From: Streptomyces resistomycificus | GTDB taxonomy: Bacteria; Actinomycetota; Actinomycetes; Streptomycetales; Streptomycetaceae | NCBI RefSeq assembly: GCF_001514265.1 | Contig: NZ_KQ949010.1 | Location: 1-64,000, forward strand | Reading direction: 5' to 3' | DNA: 64,000 nt | In this document: in pieces, positions 51,737 to 60,352 of the stretch | How the letters are laid out: every line of letters starts with the position of its first letter | Numbering within the stretch: position 1 is the stretch's first letter | Program-made: the position numbers and the translations under genes | The notes under the pieces: model-generated | What the model was told of the DNA's origin: nothing | Databases searched by the model: none | Seen by the model: only the letters and a program-made list of their open reading frames with translations

Positions 51737-52261
51737 TCAGCCAGCCCCGCCCCCGAGCCCCACCAGCGTCGCGATCTCCTGCGTGGCGAACCACAGCAGC
51801 TCATGATCCTCGGCCCCGTCCACGACGAACTGCGCGTCGTCGTCCCCACCGTCCGCCGCCACCAGCGCCTCGGCCGCCGCGGTCACATCCGCCTCCGCGT
51901 CACCGGCATCGACGTGCACGGCCGCCGCCTTGGCCAACGGCACCGGCCCCGAGACCCACACCTCACCCAGCGCCGCGGAATCAAGCGCCCGGTCGGGGTC
52001 GGAGGTCGCCGCCCCGTCGGGCACGTCCACCGCGACCACGACCCGGCGCCGCACCGCCTCGCCGTCCGCGGCCAGCAACCTCAACGAGGCCAGCGCCGCC
52101 CGGTTGAGCGCGGCGTACTCGAGCTCCTCGATGTCTTCGGACAGGTACCACTCGCGCAAAGCCGGCGTGACCGCGTACGCGACGAGCGGCCCACTCCCCA
52201 GCTCTCCCGTCTTGTACGCCTCGGCGAGCCCGGAAAGGGTCAGGGGGACGTAGACACGCAT
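51737..52261 (-). CDS. DUF6912-type conserved actinobacterial protein
   Basis: A 174-residue acidic soluble protein beginning MRVYVPLTLSGLAEAYKTGE, with the conserved segment EWYLSEDIEELEYAALNRAA and a second half rich in Asp/Ala (VHVDAGDAEADV). I recall this opening from actinomycete proteins classed as DUF6912; no function is known. It lies between the HAD gene and the Rv3235-like/secA pair. ATG at 52261 is preferred over 52282, which has no ribosome site. Confidence 0.75.
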   Translation of the reverse strand: MRVYVPLTLSGLAEAYKTGELGSGPLVAYAVTPALREWYLSEDIEELEYAALNRAALASLRLLAADGEAVRRRVVVAVDVPDGAATSDPDRALDSAALGEVWVSGPVPLAKAAAVHVDAGDAEADVTAAAEALVAADGGDDDAQFVVDGAEDHELLWFATQEIATLVGLGGGAG

Positions 52262-52595
52262 GGTCGCCGCTTTCGTCGTCATCGGAGGAGGTCACGGGTC
52301 CCTTCCGGCGGGCGTTCCGCACCTCGCGAAGGGCTTTCAGGATACGTGCGCGGGGTCCCCTTTCGAGTCCCTGCCCAACCCCCTGAACGCGTCCACCCCA
52401 CGCCCCGGAATTCACCCGGCACACCCCCGCCACCACGGGCTTTTCACCACCCCGAACCACCCTGATAGGTGAACTTCCCGGCCACCCCCACCGGGCGCCC
52501 CTCCTCCTTGCCCTCGCCCCCCGCGGCCCCGTACAAGATCACCAGCCACGAAGTTACCGCCCGGTATCGCCCGGGCCGATCGAACGGGGACATCC
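52262..52595. other. Divergent control region, DUF6912 / Rv3235-like genes
   Basis: No gene is seen. For the rightward gene TTGCCC (52508-52513), 18 bp and TACAAG (52532-52537) form a reasonable promoter ~60 bp before the start. The rest is C-rich with no clear signal. Confidence 0.4.
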
Positions 52596-53261
52596 ATGAA
52601 CAAGGTCATGACGAGGGCGAACCACCACCCGGGCGCCCGCCCGCCGGGCCGGCGCGACCCCCGCCGCCCCGGCGGCACACCACCCCGCGCCCCCGGCGGA
52701 GGCACCCGCCCGAGCACGCCCGACGGCCGACCGCCGGGCTCACCGAGCACCGGCACGACCCCCACCCGCACCAGCCCACCGGACAACCGCCCCCGCACCA
52801 CCCCGCACACCCCCACCACCGGCGCCACCACCCGCACCCCCGCCAGGCCGTCCACCACCCCCGCTGCCACCTCCACTCCCACCGTCCCCTCCCAAACCCC
52901 CCGCAGGCCCATCCCCCAGCCCCGCCCCACCGACGTCTTCGCCGACCGCCTCCTCGCCGTCCTCAGCGGCCGCCGCCCCGTCCACTGGATGCTCCGGCAC
53001 ACGGCCGGCCGCGCCTACGACGAACTGGCCTGGCTCGCCGAACGCGGCCCGCTGCGCGCCCCTCGCGGCGCCCTCCCCGTCGTCCAGGACATCGGCTACT
53101 ACGTCCCCCGCACCGGCGCCATCGAGGCCTTCGCCCGCATCAGCGCCGGCGACCGGCTGCGCGCCATGGCCTTCCGCCTGGAGCAGGGCCACGACCTGCG
53201 CTGGCGCTGCACGGCGGTGGAACTGGGCGGCCCCCGCAGGCCACAAGCGGACGACGACTGA
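52596..53261 (+). CDS. Rv3235-family protein
   Basis: A 221-residue protein. The first ~110 residues are Pro/Thr/Arg/Gly-rich disorder. The conserved C-terminal domain (DVFADRLLAVLSGRRPVHWM, then FARISAGDRLRAMAFRLEQ) matches the family of M. tuberculosis Rv3235, which also lies close to secA1. Function is unknown; linkage with secA in distant actinobacteria suggests a link to export or the cell envelope. RBS GGGGA precedes the ATG. Convergent with secA. Confidence 0.75.
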   Translation: MNKVMTRANHHPGARPPGRRDPRRPGGTPPRAPGGGTRPSTPDGRPPGSPSTGTTPTRTSPPDNRPRTTPHTPTTGATTRTPARPSTTPAATSTPTVPSQTPRRPIPQPRPTDVFADRLLAVLSGRRPVHWMLRHTAGRAYDELAWLAERGPLRAPRGALPVVQDIGYYVPRTGAIEAFARISAGDRLRAMAFRLEQGHDLRWRCTAVELGGPRRPQADDD

Positions 53262-53354
53262 ACAGAACCGCGCTCCCCTGCCCGACCCCCGCAACACCAA
53301 GCCCCAAACCCCGCACCCCAACCAGCCACCCCGCACCCCGCGCCCCGCACGCCA

Positions 53355-53388
53355 AAGGGCCGGGCACCCCCAGGGGTACCCGGCCCTT
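53355..53388. terminator. Bidirectional terminator between Rv3235-like gene and secA
   Basis: AAGGGCCGGG-C-ACCC pairs with GGGT-A-CCCGGCCCTT, about 14 pairs with one mismatch, ending CCCTTC. Confidence 0.85.
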
Positions 53389-53442
53389 CAGCAAGCTACG
53401 GCGCCGCAGGCAACCGCACCCGCAACCCCGACTTCGTCACCG

Positions 53443-56286
53443 TCACTTCTTGCGACGACGCCCGCCACGCGACTGCTTGCGCCGCTCCGCGCGCGTGAGA
53501 CCGTCGGACTCGGAGCGCACGGGCTCGTCGTCGTCGGCGAAGTCGCCCTCGATGACACCGCCCTCGCCGTCCACGGTCGGCGCGGAGAAGTGCAGCTCCC
53601 GGCGCTGCGGGACGTCCAGCCCCTTGGCGCGGATCTCGGGACGGGAGGCGCCCGCCTGCGCCGGCACCGCGTCCTGCTTGGTGAGCGACGGCGCGGAGTC
53701 CTCGACCGGGACCTCCTCGACCTGCTGCTCGACCTGGACCTCCAGGTTGAACAGGTAGCCGACGGACTCCTCCTTGATGCCCTCCATCATGGCGGTGAAC
53801 ATGTCGAAGCCCTCACGCTGGTACTCGACCAGCGGGTCCTTCTGCGCCATCGCGCGCAGGCCGATGCCCTCCTGGAGGTAGTCCATCTCGTAGAGGTGCT
53901 CGCGCCACTTGCGGTCCAGGACCGACAGCACGACCCGGCGCTCCAGCTCACGCATGATCTCCGAGCCGAGCTGCGCCTCACGCGCCTCGTACTGCTCGTG
54001 GATGTCGTCCTTGATGGACTCGGAGATGAACTCGGCGGTCAGACCGGCCCGGTCGCCGGCCGCCTCCTCCAGCTCCTCGACGGTGACCTTGACCGGGTAC
54101 AGCTGCTTGAAGGCGCCCCACAGCCGGTCGAGGTCCCAGTCCTCCGGGAAGCCCTCGGCGGTCTCCGCGGCGACGTACGCGTCGATCGTGTCGTCCATGA
54201 AGTGGACGACCTGCTCCTGCAGGTCCTCGCCCTCCAGGACGCGGCGGCGCTCGCCGTAGATGACCTCGCGCTGCCGGTTGAGGACCTCGTCGTACTTCAG
54301 GACGTTCTTACGGGTCTCGAAGTTCTGCTGCTCGACCTGCGACTGCGCGGACGCGATCGCGCGCGTGACCATCTTGTTCTCGATCGGCACGTCGTCCGGG
54401 ACGTTCGCCATCGACATCACGCGCTCGACCATCTGGGCCTTGAACAGGCGCATCAGGTCGTCGCCCAGGGAGAGGTAGAAGCGGGACTCGCCCGGGTCGC
54501 CCTGACGGCCGGAACGACCGCGCAGCTGGTTGTCGATACGACGCGACTCGTGCCGCTCGGTGCCCAGGACGTAGAGCCCGCCGAGGTCCTTGACCTCCTC
54601 GAACTCCGCCTTGACCGCCTTCTCGGCCCTCTCCAGGGCGGCGGGCAGGGCCGCGGCCCACTCCTCGATGTGCTCCTCGGGGTCGAGACCTCGCTGGCGC
54701 AGCTCCGCCTCGGCGAGGTCGTCGGGGTTGCCGCCGAGCTTGATGTCGGTACCACGGCCGGCCATGTTGGTGGCGACGGTGACGGCGCCCTTGCGGCCGG
54801 CCTGGGCGACGATGGTCGCCTCACGGTCGTGCTGCTTCGCGTTCAGCACCTCGTGCTGGATGCCGCGCTTGGAGAGCTGCTGCGAGAGGTATTCGGACTT
54901 CTCGACCGACGTCGTACCGACGAGGATCGGCTGGCCCTTCTCGTGCTTCTCGGCGATGTCGTCGACGACCGCCTCGAACTTCGCGACCTCGGTGCGGTAG
55001 ATCAGGTCCGACTGGTCCTTGCGGACCATGGGCCGGTTGGTCGGGATCGGGACGACGCCGAGCTTGTAGATCTGGTGGAACTCGGCGGCCTCGGTCATCG
55101 CCGTACCGGTCATGCCACAGAGGCCGGGCTGTTCCTTGCCGTTGTGGTCGTGGCGCTTGTAGAGGCGGAAGAAGTTCTGCAGGGTGATCGTGGCGAGCGT
55201 CTGGTTCTCGTCCTTGATGTCCACCCCTTCCTTCGCCTCGATCGCCTGGTGCATGCCCTCGTTGTAGCGGCGGCCGGCGAGGATACGGCCGGTGTGCTCG
55301 TCGACGATCATGACCTCGCCGTCGATGACGACGTAGTCCTTGTCCGCCTTGAAGAGCTCCTTGGCCTTGATGGCGTTGTTCAGGTAGCCCACCAGCGGGG
55401 TGTTCACCGACTCGTAGAGGTTGTCGATGCCCAGCCAGTCCTCGACCTTGGAGACACCGGACTCGTGGATGGCGACCGTGCGCTTCTTCTCGTCGACGTC
55501 GTAGTCGCCGGTCTCCTCGATGCCCTTGAGGGGGTTGCCGGCCTCGCCCTTCTTCAGCCGGGTGACCAGCTTGGCGAAGTCGCCGTACCACTTGGTGGCC
55601 TGGTCGGCCGGGCCGGAGATGATCAGCGGCGTACGGGCCTCGTCGACGAGGATGGAGTCGACCTCGTCGACGATGGCGAAGTTGTGGCCGCGCTGGACGA
55701 GTTCGTCCTTGGACCACGCCATGTTGTCGCGCAGGTAGTCGAACCCGAACTCGTTGTTCGTGCCGTACGTGATGTCGCAGCGGTACTGCTCGCGTCGCTG
55801 GGCCGGCGTCATGTTGGCGAGGATGCAGCCGACGTCCAGGCCCAGGAACTTGTGGACGCGCCCCATCATCTCGGAGTCGCGCTCGGCCAGGTAGTCGTTG
55901 ACCGTGATCAGGTGGACGCCCTGTCCGGAGAGGGCGTTCAGGTACGCGGGCAGGGTGCCGACCAGGGTCTTGCCCTCACCGGTCTTCATCTCGGCGACAT
56001 AGCCGAGGTGGAGGGCGGCGCCGCCCATCATCTGGACGTCGTAGTGACGCTGTCCGAGGACGCGCTTGGCGGCCTCGCGGACGGTCGCGAACGCTTCGGG
56101 AAGCAGGTCGTCCAGGCTCTCACCATCGGCGTACCGCTGCTTGTACTCATCGGTGAGGGCCCGCAGCTCGGCGTCGGAGAGGTCGACGAAGTCCTCTTCG
56201 ATGGAGTTGACCTGGTCCGCGATGCGGTGCAGCTTGCGCAGGATCTTGCCTTCGCCTGCACGCATGATCTTCGAGAGGACGGACAC
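53443..56286 (-). CDS. secA: Preprotein translocase ATPase SecA
   Basis: A 947-residue motor. The GTG start at 56286 (VSVLSKIMRAGEGK) has AAGGAGA upstream. Walker A is GEGKT (103-107), the DEAD-like box is VDEVDSILVDEARTPL, the second nucleotide domain has TNMAGRGTDIKLG and GRSGRQGDPGESRF, and the helical scaffold and preprotein cross-linking regions are present. The C-terminus is a basic RRKQSRGGRRRKK tail without the Cys/His zinc motif of many proteobacterial SecA proteins. It drives Sec-dependent export with SecYEG. Confidence 0.98.
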   Translation of the reverse strand: MSVLSKIMRAGEGKILRKLHRIADQVNSIEEDFVDLSDAELRALTDEYKQRYADGESLDDLLPEAFATVREAAKRVLGQRHYDVQMMGGAALHLGYVAEMKTGEGKTLVGTLPAYLNALSGQGVHLITVNDYLAERDSEMMGRVHKFLGLDVGCILANMTPAQRREQYRCDITYGTNNEFGFDYLRDNMAWSKDELVQRGHNFAIVDEVDSILVDEARTPLIISGPADQATKWYGDFAKLVTRLKKGEAGNPLKGIEETGDYDVDEKKRTVAIHESGVSKVEDWLGIDNLYESVNTPLVGYLNNAIKAKELFKADKDYVVIDGEVMIVDEHTGRILAGRRYNEGMHQAIEAKEGVDIKDENQTLATITLQNFFRLYKRHDHNGKEQPGLCGMTGTAMTEAAEFHQIYKLGVVPIPTNRPMVRKDQSDLIYRTEVAKFEAVVDDIAEKHEKGQPILVGTTSVEKSEYLSQQLSKRGIQHEVLNAKQHDREATIVAQAGRKGAVTVATNMAGRGTDIKLGGNPDDLAEAELRQRGLDPEEHIEEWAAALPAALERAEKAVKAEFEEVKDLGGLYVLGTERHESRRIDNQLRGRSGRQGDPGESRFYLSLGDDLMRLFKAQMVERVMSMANVPDDVPIENKMVTRAIASAQSQVEQQNFETRKNVLKYDEVLNRQREVIYGERRRVLEGEDLQEQVVHFMDDTIDAYVAAETAEGFPEDWDLDRLWGAFKQLYPVKVTVEELEEAAGDRAGLTAEFISESIKDDIHEQYEAREAQLGSEIMRELERRVVLSVLDRKWREHLYEMDYLQEGIGLRAMAQKDPLVEYQREGFDMFTAMMEGIKEESVGYLFNLEVQVEQQVEEVPVEDSAPSLTKQDAVPAQAGASRPEIRAKGLDVPQRRELHFSAPTVDGEGGVIEGDFADDDEPVRSESDGLTRAERRKQSRGGRRRKK

Positions 56287-56552
56287 GGGGGTTGGTCTCC
56301 TTGCCGGTCGGGCCTGGGACGGTCGGTTTCCATTTGGCTTACTGAGCAACGGCCATCGTATGCGAGGACCCCGCCACGCCGGGAGGCCTGCCGGGACGGC
56401 GACCGTCCACTGCTTCACATCTCTTCAAAAGAACAACGTCCGGGTGGCGCGGATGGTGCCGCGCCGCACCGACGAATTGCGCGAATTGTGATCACCCGCT
56501 CACCCACGGCAAAGAGATGGTGCCTTCGTCGCGTCCCGAGCAGAATCGGCCG

Positions 56553-57143
56553 ATGGACCCCGTCACGCTGACCACCGCCCGCCTCCTGCTGCGCACGGTC
56601 GGCCCACAGGACACCGACGCCGTGTACGCGGCCGCCCAGGACCCCGACATCCAGCGCTGGACCACGATCCCCGCGCCCTACCTCCCCGAGCACGCCCGAA
56701 GCTTCACGGAACAACTGGTCCACGAGGGCTGGGCGAACGGCTCGATGCTCACCTGGGGCATCTTCCTTCCCGAGGGGGAGGATCTGGTCGGCATGCTCAG
56801 CCTCAGCATGCGGTCCCTGGGCACGGCCGAGATCGGCTTCTGGGGCACCAAGGAGCACCGGGGCCACGGCTACGTCACCGAGGCCGCCCTCACCGCCTCC
56901 CGCTGGGCCTTCGTCCACCTCTCCGTCGACCGCGTGGAATGGCGGGCGGAGGTCGGCAACGCCGCTTCCCGTGCGGTGGCGGAACGCGCGGGCTTCACCA
57001 TCGAGGGCACTCTGCGCTCCGCGATCAACAACAAGGGCGTACGCCGGGACTGCTGGGTGGGCTCGCTGCTTCCGTCGGACCTGGCCCTGCCGTCCGCGGC
57101 GCCCTACCTGCCGACGTCGGCTCCGTCGCACGGTACCCCGTAG
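56553..57143 (+). CDS. GNAT acetyltransferase (RimJ/RimL type)
   Basis: A 196-residue protein: TTARLLLRTVGPQDTDAVYA, then the acetyl-CoA loop GFWGTKEHRGHGYVTEA (Arg/Gly-x-Gly motif), RVEWRAEVGNAASRAVAERA and a final VRRDCWVGSLL strand. It belongs to the Acetyltransf_3 group that acetylates protein N-termini or small amines; the substrate is unknown. It is divergent from secA. ATG at 56553 starts the domain directly; an upstream ATG at 56517 would add 12 residues. Confidence 0.88.
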   Translation: MDPVTLTTARLLLRTVGPQDTDAVYAAAQDPDIQRWTTIPAPYLPEHARSFTEQLVHEGWANGSMLTWGIFLPEGEDLVGMLSLSMRSLGTAEIGFWGTKEHRGHGYVTEAALTASRWAFVHLSVDRVEWRAEVGNAASRAVAERAGFTIEGTLRSAINNKGVRRDCWVGSLLPSDLALPSAAPYLPTSAPSHGTP

Positions 57144-57196
57144 CGAAAGCGCAGGTCGTGTCGCGCTGTCAGTGCCGCCGTCTATCGTGCGGAGCC

Positions 57197-58369
57197 ATGA
57201 CGACCTCGCGCCCCGCGACCCAAATCTCCGCAGACGAAGCCCGCCGCCTCGCCCTACGGGCACAGGGCTTCCTGGGTGTCCCCGACCGCAAGGCCGGCGT
57301 CCGCGGCACCCTCCGCCATCTGGGCGCGGTCCAACTCGACACCATCTCCGTCCTCGCCCGCTCCCACGAACTCATCCCGTACGCCCGCCTGGGCGCGGTA
57401 GGCCGAAAGACGGTCGAGAACGCGTACTGGAAGGACACACACGCCTTCGAGTACTGGTCCCACGCCGCCTGCATCCTCCCCATCGAGGAGTGGCCGCACT
57501 TCGCCTTCCGCCGCCGTGCCTACCGCAACCGACCGCACTGGAACCACGACCTTCCGGACGGCACGTACGACCAGGTCATCAAGCAGCTGCGTGCCGAAGG
57601 CCCCCTCACCGCCACGGACTTGGGCGGCGCGAAGAAGACCAGCGAGTGGTGGGACTGGTCGGGCACCAAGGTGGCCGTCGAACGCGCCCTGATGTACGGC
57701 GAGGTGGTGTGCGTCGAGCGCCGGGGCTGGAAGCGTGTGTACGACCTCGCCGAGCGCGCCGTCCCTGCCACCCTGCTCCACGACGACCTGGACGACTCCG
57801 AGTGCCTGCGCCGCCTGGTCCGTCTCGCCGGTCAGTCCCTGGGCGTCGGCACCCGCGCGGACATCGCCGACTACCACCGTCTCAAGGCCGAGCAGGTCGA
57901 CGCGGTGATCGCCGACTCGGGTCTGGTCCCGGTCACGGTCGAGGGCTGGGGCAAGCCCGCCTGGGCCGACCCGGCGGCCCTGGCGTCTCCCCCGCGCGGC
58001 CGCCACCGCACCACGCTCCTGTCCCCCTTCGACTCCCTCGTCTGGGAACGGGCGCGTACGGAGCGGATCTTCGGCTTCACCCACCGCCTGGAGGCGTACG
58101 TCCCCAAGCAGAAGCGGGTGTACGGCTACTTCGCGATGCCGGTGCTGTCCGGCGGCCACCTGGTCGGTCGTGTGGACCCGGCCCGCGAGGGCAGCACCCT
58201 GATCGCCAGGCAGGTGACGCTGGACGGCCCGAAGGCGGTCCCTGCGGTCGCACAGGCCCTGATCGAGGCGGCGAGCTGGGTGAACTGCACGGACGTACGC
58301 GTGGAACGGGTGGACGCCCCGGAGCTGCGCGAGCCTCTCGTGAGGGAACTCGCCCGCCTCACCGACTGA
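57197..58369 (+). CDS. YcaQ/AlkZ-like winged-helix DNA glycosylase
   Basis: A 390-residue HTH_42-family protein with three tandem winged-helix domains. The motif HLGAVQLDTISVLARSHE (residues ~43-60) carries Q-x-D, the catalytic motif of the YcaQ (AlkX) branch; the antibiotic-self-resistance AlkZ branch has Q-x-Q. Conserved YWSHAACILP, LSPFDSLVWERART and the GYFAMPVLSGG beta-barrel follow. Such enzymes unhook interstrand crosslinks from alkylated DNA. Housekeeping repair seems more likely than resistance, because no biosynthetic cluster is nearby. The start ATG at 57197 has GCGGAG just upstream. Confidence 0.88.
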   Translation: MTTSRPATQISADEARRLALRAQGFLGVPDRKAGVRGTLRHLGAVQLDTISVLARSHELIPYARLGAVGRKTVENAYWKDTHAFEYWSHAACILPIEEWPHFAFRRRAYRNRPHWNHDLPDGTYDQVIKQLRAEGPLTATDLGGAKKTSEWWDWSGTKVAVERALMYGEVVCVERRGWKRVYDLAERAVPATLLHDDLDDSECLRRLVRLAGQSLGVGTRADIADYHRLKAEQVDAVIADSGLVPVTVEGWGKPAWADPAALASPPRGRHRTTLLSPFDSLVWERARTERIFGFTHRLEAYVPKQKRVYGYFAMPVLSGGHLVGRVDPAREGSTLIARQVTLDGPKAVPAVAQALIEAASWVNCTDVRVERVDAPELREPLVRELARLTD

Positions 58370-58396
58370 TTCCGGGCCCCACCGGATTCCACGGCC

Positions 58397-59143
58397 CTAC
58401 TGGATCTCGAGGATCTTCTCCCGCATCGCGTAGACCACCGCCTCCATCCTGGAGTGCAGCTGCAGCTTCTCCAGGATGTTGCGCACATGGTTCTTCACGG
58501 TGTTCTCGGAAATGAACAACTGCTTGGCGATATCCCGGTTGTTCATCCCCGTGGCGACCAGCTTCAGCACCTCCAGCTCACGGTCCGTGAGCCGCGGCGC
58601 CGGCACGAGACGGCGTTCGTCGGTGCGCTGGATCATCGACTTGAACTCGGTGAGCAGTTTCGACGCCATGGAAGGGCTGATCTGCGACTGCCCGTCGGCC
58701 ACCGCGCGAATAGCGGTGGCGACCTCGTCCGTGGAGATCTCCTTGAGGAGATATCCGGTCGCGCCGGCCTTGATCGCCTCGTAGAGGTCGGCTTCCTCGT
58801 CGCTGATCGTCAGCATGATGATCTTCGCGCTGGGGGCGACCTCCTTGATGGAGGTGCACGCCTCGATCCCGCCGCGCTTGGGCATCCGCACGTCCATCAG
58901 CACGATGTCCGGCAGCAGGTCGGCGGCCTTGTCGACGGCCTCCGCGCCGTCACCGGCCTCTCCCACGACCTGGATGTCCTCTTCGGCCGCGAGCACGATC
59001 TCCAGGCCACGGCGGAAGAGGGCATGGTCGTCCACGACCAGGACACGGATCGGCTCCTTGCGTGGAGAGCCCGTGTCCGGGCCCGTGGCGACGACGCCGT
59101 GTCCGGCGTTGTCGTCCTGCATCGGTCCGAAGCTGTCCGCCAT
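58397..59143 (-). CDS. NarL/FixJ-type response regulator (orphan)
   Basis: A 248-residue two-domain regulator. After a ~30-residue leader the receiver has the acidic pair Asp38/Asp39 (VLVVDDHALF), phospho-acceptor Asp84 (IVLMDVRMP), the Thr in IIMLTISDEE and the Lys in GYLLKEIS. A LuxR-type HTH occupies ~180-245 (LTDRELEVLKLVATGMNNRD, then FISENTVKNHVRNIL). The start follows GGAGGAAC. No histidine kinase is adjacent on this strand; hpf lies just upstream, separated by a terminator, so its partner is elsewhere. Confidence 0.94.
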   Translation of the reverse strand: MADSFGPMQDDNAGHGVVATGPDTGSPRKEPIRVLVVDDHALFRRGLEIVLAAEEDIQVVGEAGDGAEAVDKAADLLPDIVLMDVRMPKRGGIEACTSIKEVAPSAKIIMLTISDEEADLYEAIKAGATGYLLKEISTDEVATAIRAVADGQSQISPSMASKLLTEFKSMIQRTDERRLVPAPRLTDRELEVLKLVATGMNNRDIAKQLFISENTVKNHVRNILEKLQLHSRMEAVVYAMREKILEIQ

Positions 59144-59287
59144 CGTTCCTCCCCCTGAAGGCTGTGGCCTGTGGTTCCTGTGCCATCGCCAACCCAAGGC
59201 AACGGCCCAGCGGTTGGGCCGGTGCGGCCATGATTCCATGCCCGGACGACACCCTGGTGACCGAGCGGGGCGTGAAGTGGTCGCACA

Positions 59288-59328
59288 CCGGTGCCCCTGG
59301 GGGCGCACACGCGCACCAGGGGCACCGG
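59288..59328 (-). terminator. Terminator of hpf
   Basis: A perfect 13-bp stem (CCGGTGCCCCTGG and complement) with a 15-nt loop lies between the hpf stop and the response-regulator start. Confidence 0.85.
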
Positions 59329-59348
59329 ATCAGCTGTCTCCCGGGCGG

Positions 59349-60041
59349 TCAGCCACCCAGCGTGCCACCCGCCGCGGGGGGCTGCGCCTGGGCCACCATC
59401 GGGTCCGTGTTCAGGTGGATGACGCCGTAGTCATAGGCGTGTCGCCGGTAGACGACACTCGGCTCCTTCGTCTCGGAGTCGACGAAGAGGTAGAAGTCGT
59501 GCCCGACCAGTTCCATCTCGTAGAGGGCCTGGTCGAGGGTCATCGGAGACGCGACGTGGGTCTTCTCGCGGACGACCAGGGGACCGTCACCCTTGATCTC
59601 CAGCGAACCGATCTTCTTGGTGGGGACGCCGTCGGACTCTTCCTCATGGACGGCGTGGCCGTTGCCGTTGAGTGTCGCCGCGCCCGGAACGTGGTCAGGG
59701 ACCTCGGCCGCCGTGAGCCGCCGTGCACCGCGCCGGGTGTGGCGCTTGTCGTGCTGCTTGCGCAACCGCGCGTCCAGCTTCTCCGCCGCCAGGTCGAGCG
59801 CCGCGTACGGATCGCTGGCTGCCGCCTCCGCCCGGATGACCGGACCGCGGGAGCGGAGCGTGATCTCCACTCGGTCACAGCGGTCGGCTTGTCGGGGGTT
59901 CGGCTCCTTGGACACCTCGACGTCGAGGCTGATCACCTTGCCATCGAGCTTCTGGATCTTCTCCAGCTTCAGCTTCTCGGCCACGTGCTTGCGGAACCGC
60001 TCGGGCACCTCGGTCTTGCGGCCCTTGACGACGATGTCCAC
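59349..60041 (-). CDS. hpf: Long-form ribosome hibernation promoting factor
   Basis: A 230-residue protein. The GTG start at 60041 follows GGAG (VDIVVKGRKTEVPERFRKHV). Residues 1-105 are the HPF/YfiA ribosome-binding domain. A charged linker (DKRHTRRGARRL and onward) follows, and the C-terminal ~60 residues are the dimerising domain (MTLDQALYEMELVGHDFYLF and VVYRRHAYDYGVIHL). It pairs two 70S ribosomes into inactive 100S particles in stationary phase or stress. The leader region (60042-60352) is long, compatible with several promoters. Confidence 0.95.
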   Translation of the reverse strand: MDIVVKGRKTEVPERFRKHVAEKLKLEKIQKLDGKVISLDVEVSKEPNPRQADRCDRVEITLRSRGPVIRAEAAASDPYAALDLAAEKLDARLRKQHDKRHTRRGARRLTAAEVPDHVPGAATLNGNGHAVHEEESDGVPTKKIGSLEIKGDGPLVVREKTHVASPMTLDQALYEMELVGHDFYLFVDSETKEPSVVYRRHAYDYGVIHLNTDPMVAQAQPPAAGGTLGG

Positions 60042-60352
60042 GCAGAACTCCGTTCCCGGATCACTCCGCTTCGCTGCGGAGCGTCTCCCTTTTGCACCAG
60101 GCTCCGGTGAGTCCCGGAACCTCGGACTCGGTGACGTCCACCTCCTCCCCCGCGGGCAGGATCTCCACTCCACCGGTGCGGGTGATAGTGAAAAACCCAC
60201 GGGACGGCATTCGGATAGGAGAGGTGTGGCCTGCGCCTTTCTCTCACAACCGAACATATCTCGCCCGGACGGATGTCGTCACCCTCTACCGCGGCGTACC
60301 TCCGTTCAGGTGAATAAGCCCTCTCGTAACCTGCAACGATGCAAGTTCGCAG
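60042..60352. other. hpf upstream region
   Basis: 311 bp between comF and hpf with no gene. It includes a CTCCGC-TTCGCT-GCGGAG hairpin (60064-60081) just before the hpf ribosome site and an A+T-richer part (60185-60260) on which hpf promoters are likely, but no clear consensus is visible. Confidence 0.4.

Noticed and set aside
53590..56571. 993-codon open frame on the plus strand opposite secA
   Set aside because: Antisense shadow of a high-G+C gene; composition (Leu/Val/Asp/Arg/Gly) is typical of reverse-complement frames and secA itself is unambiguous.
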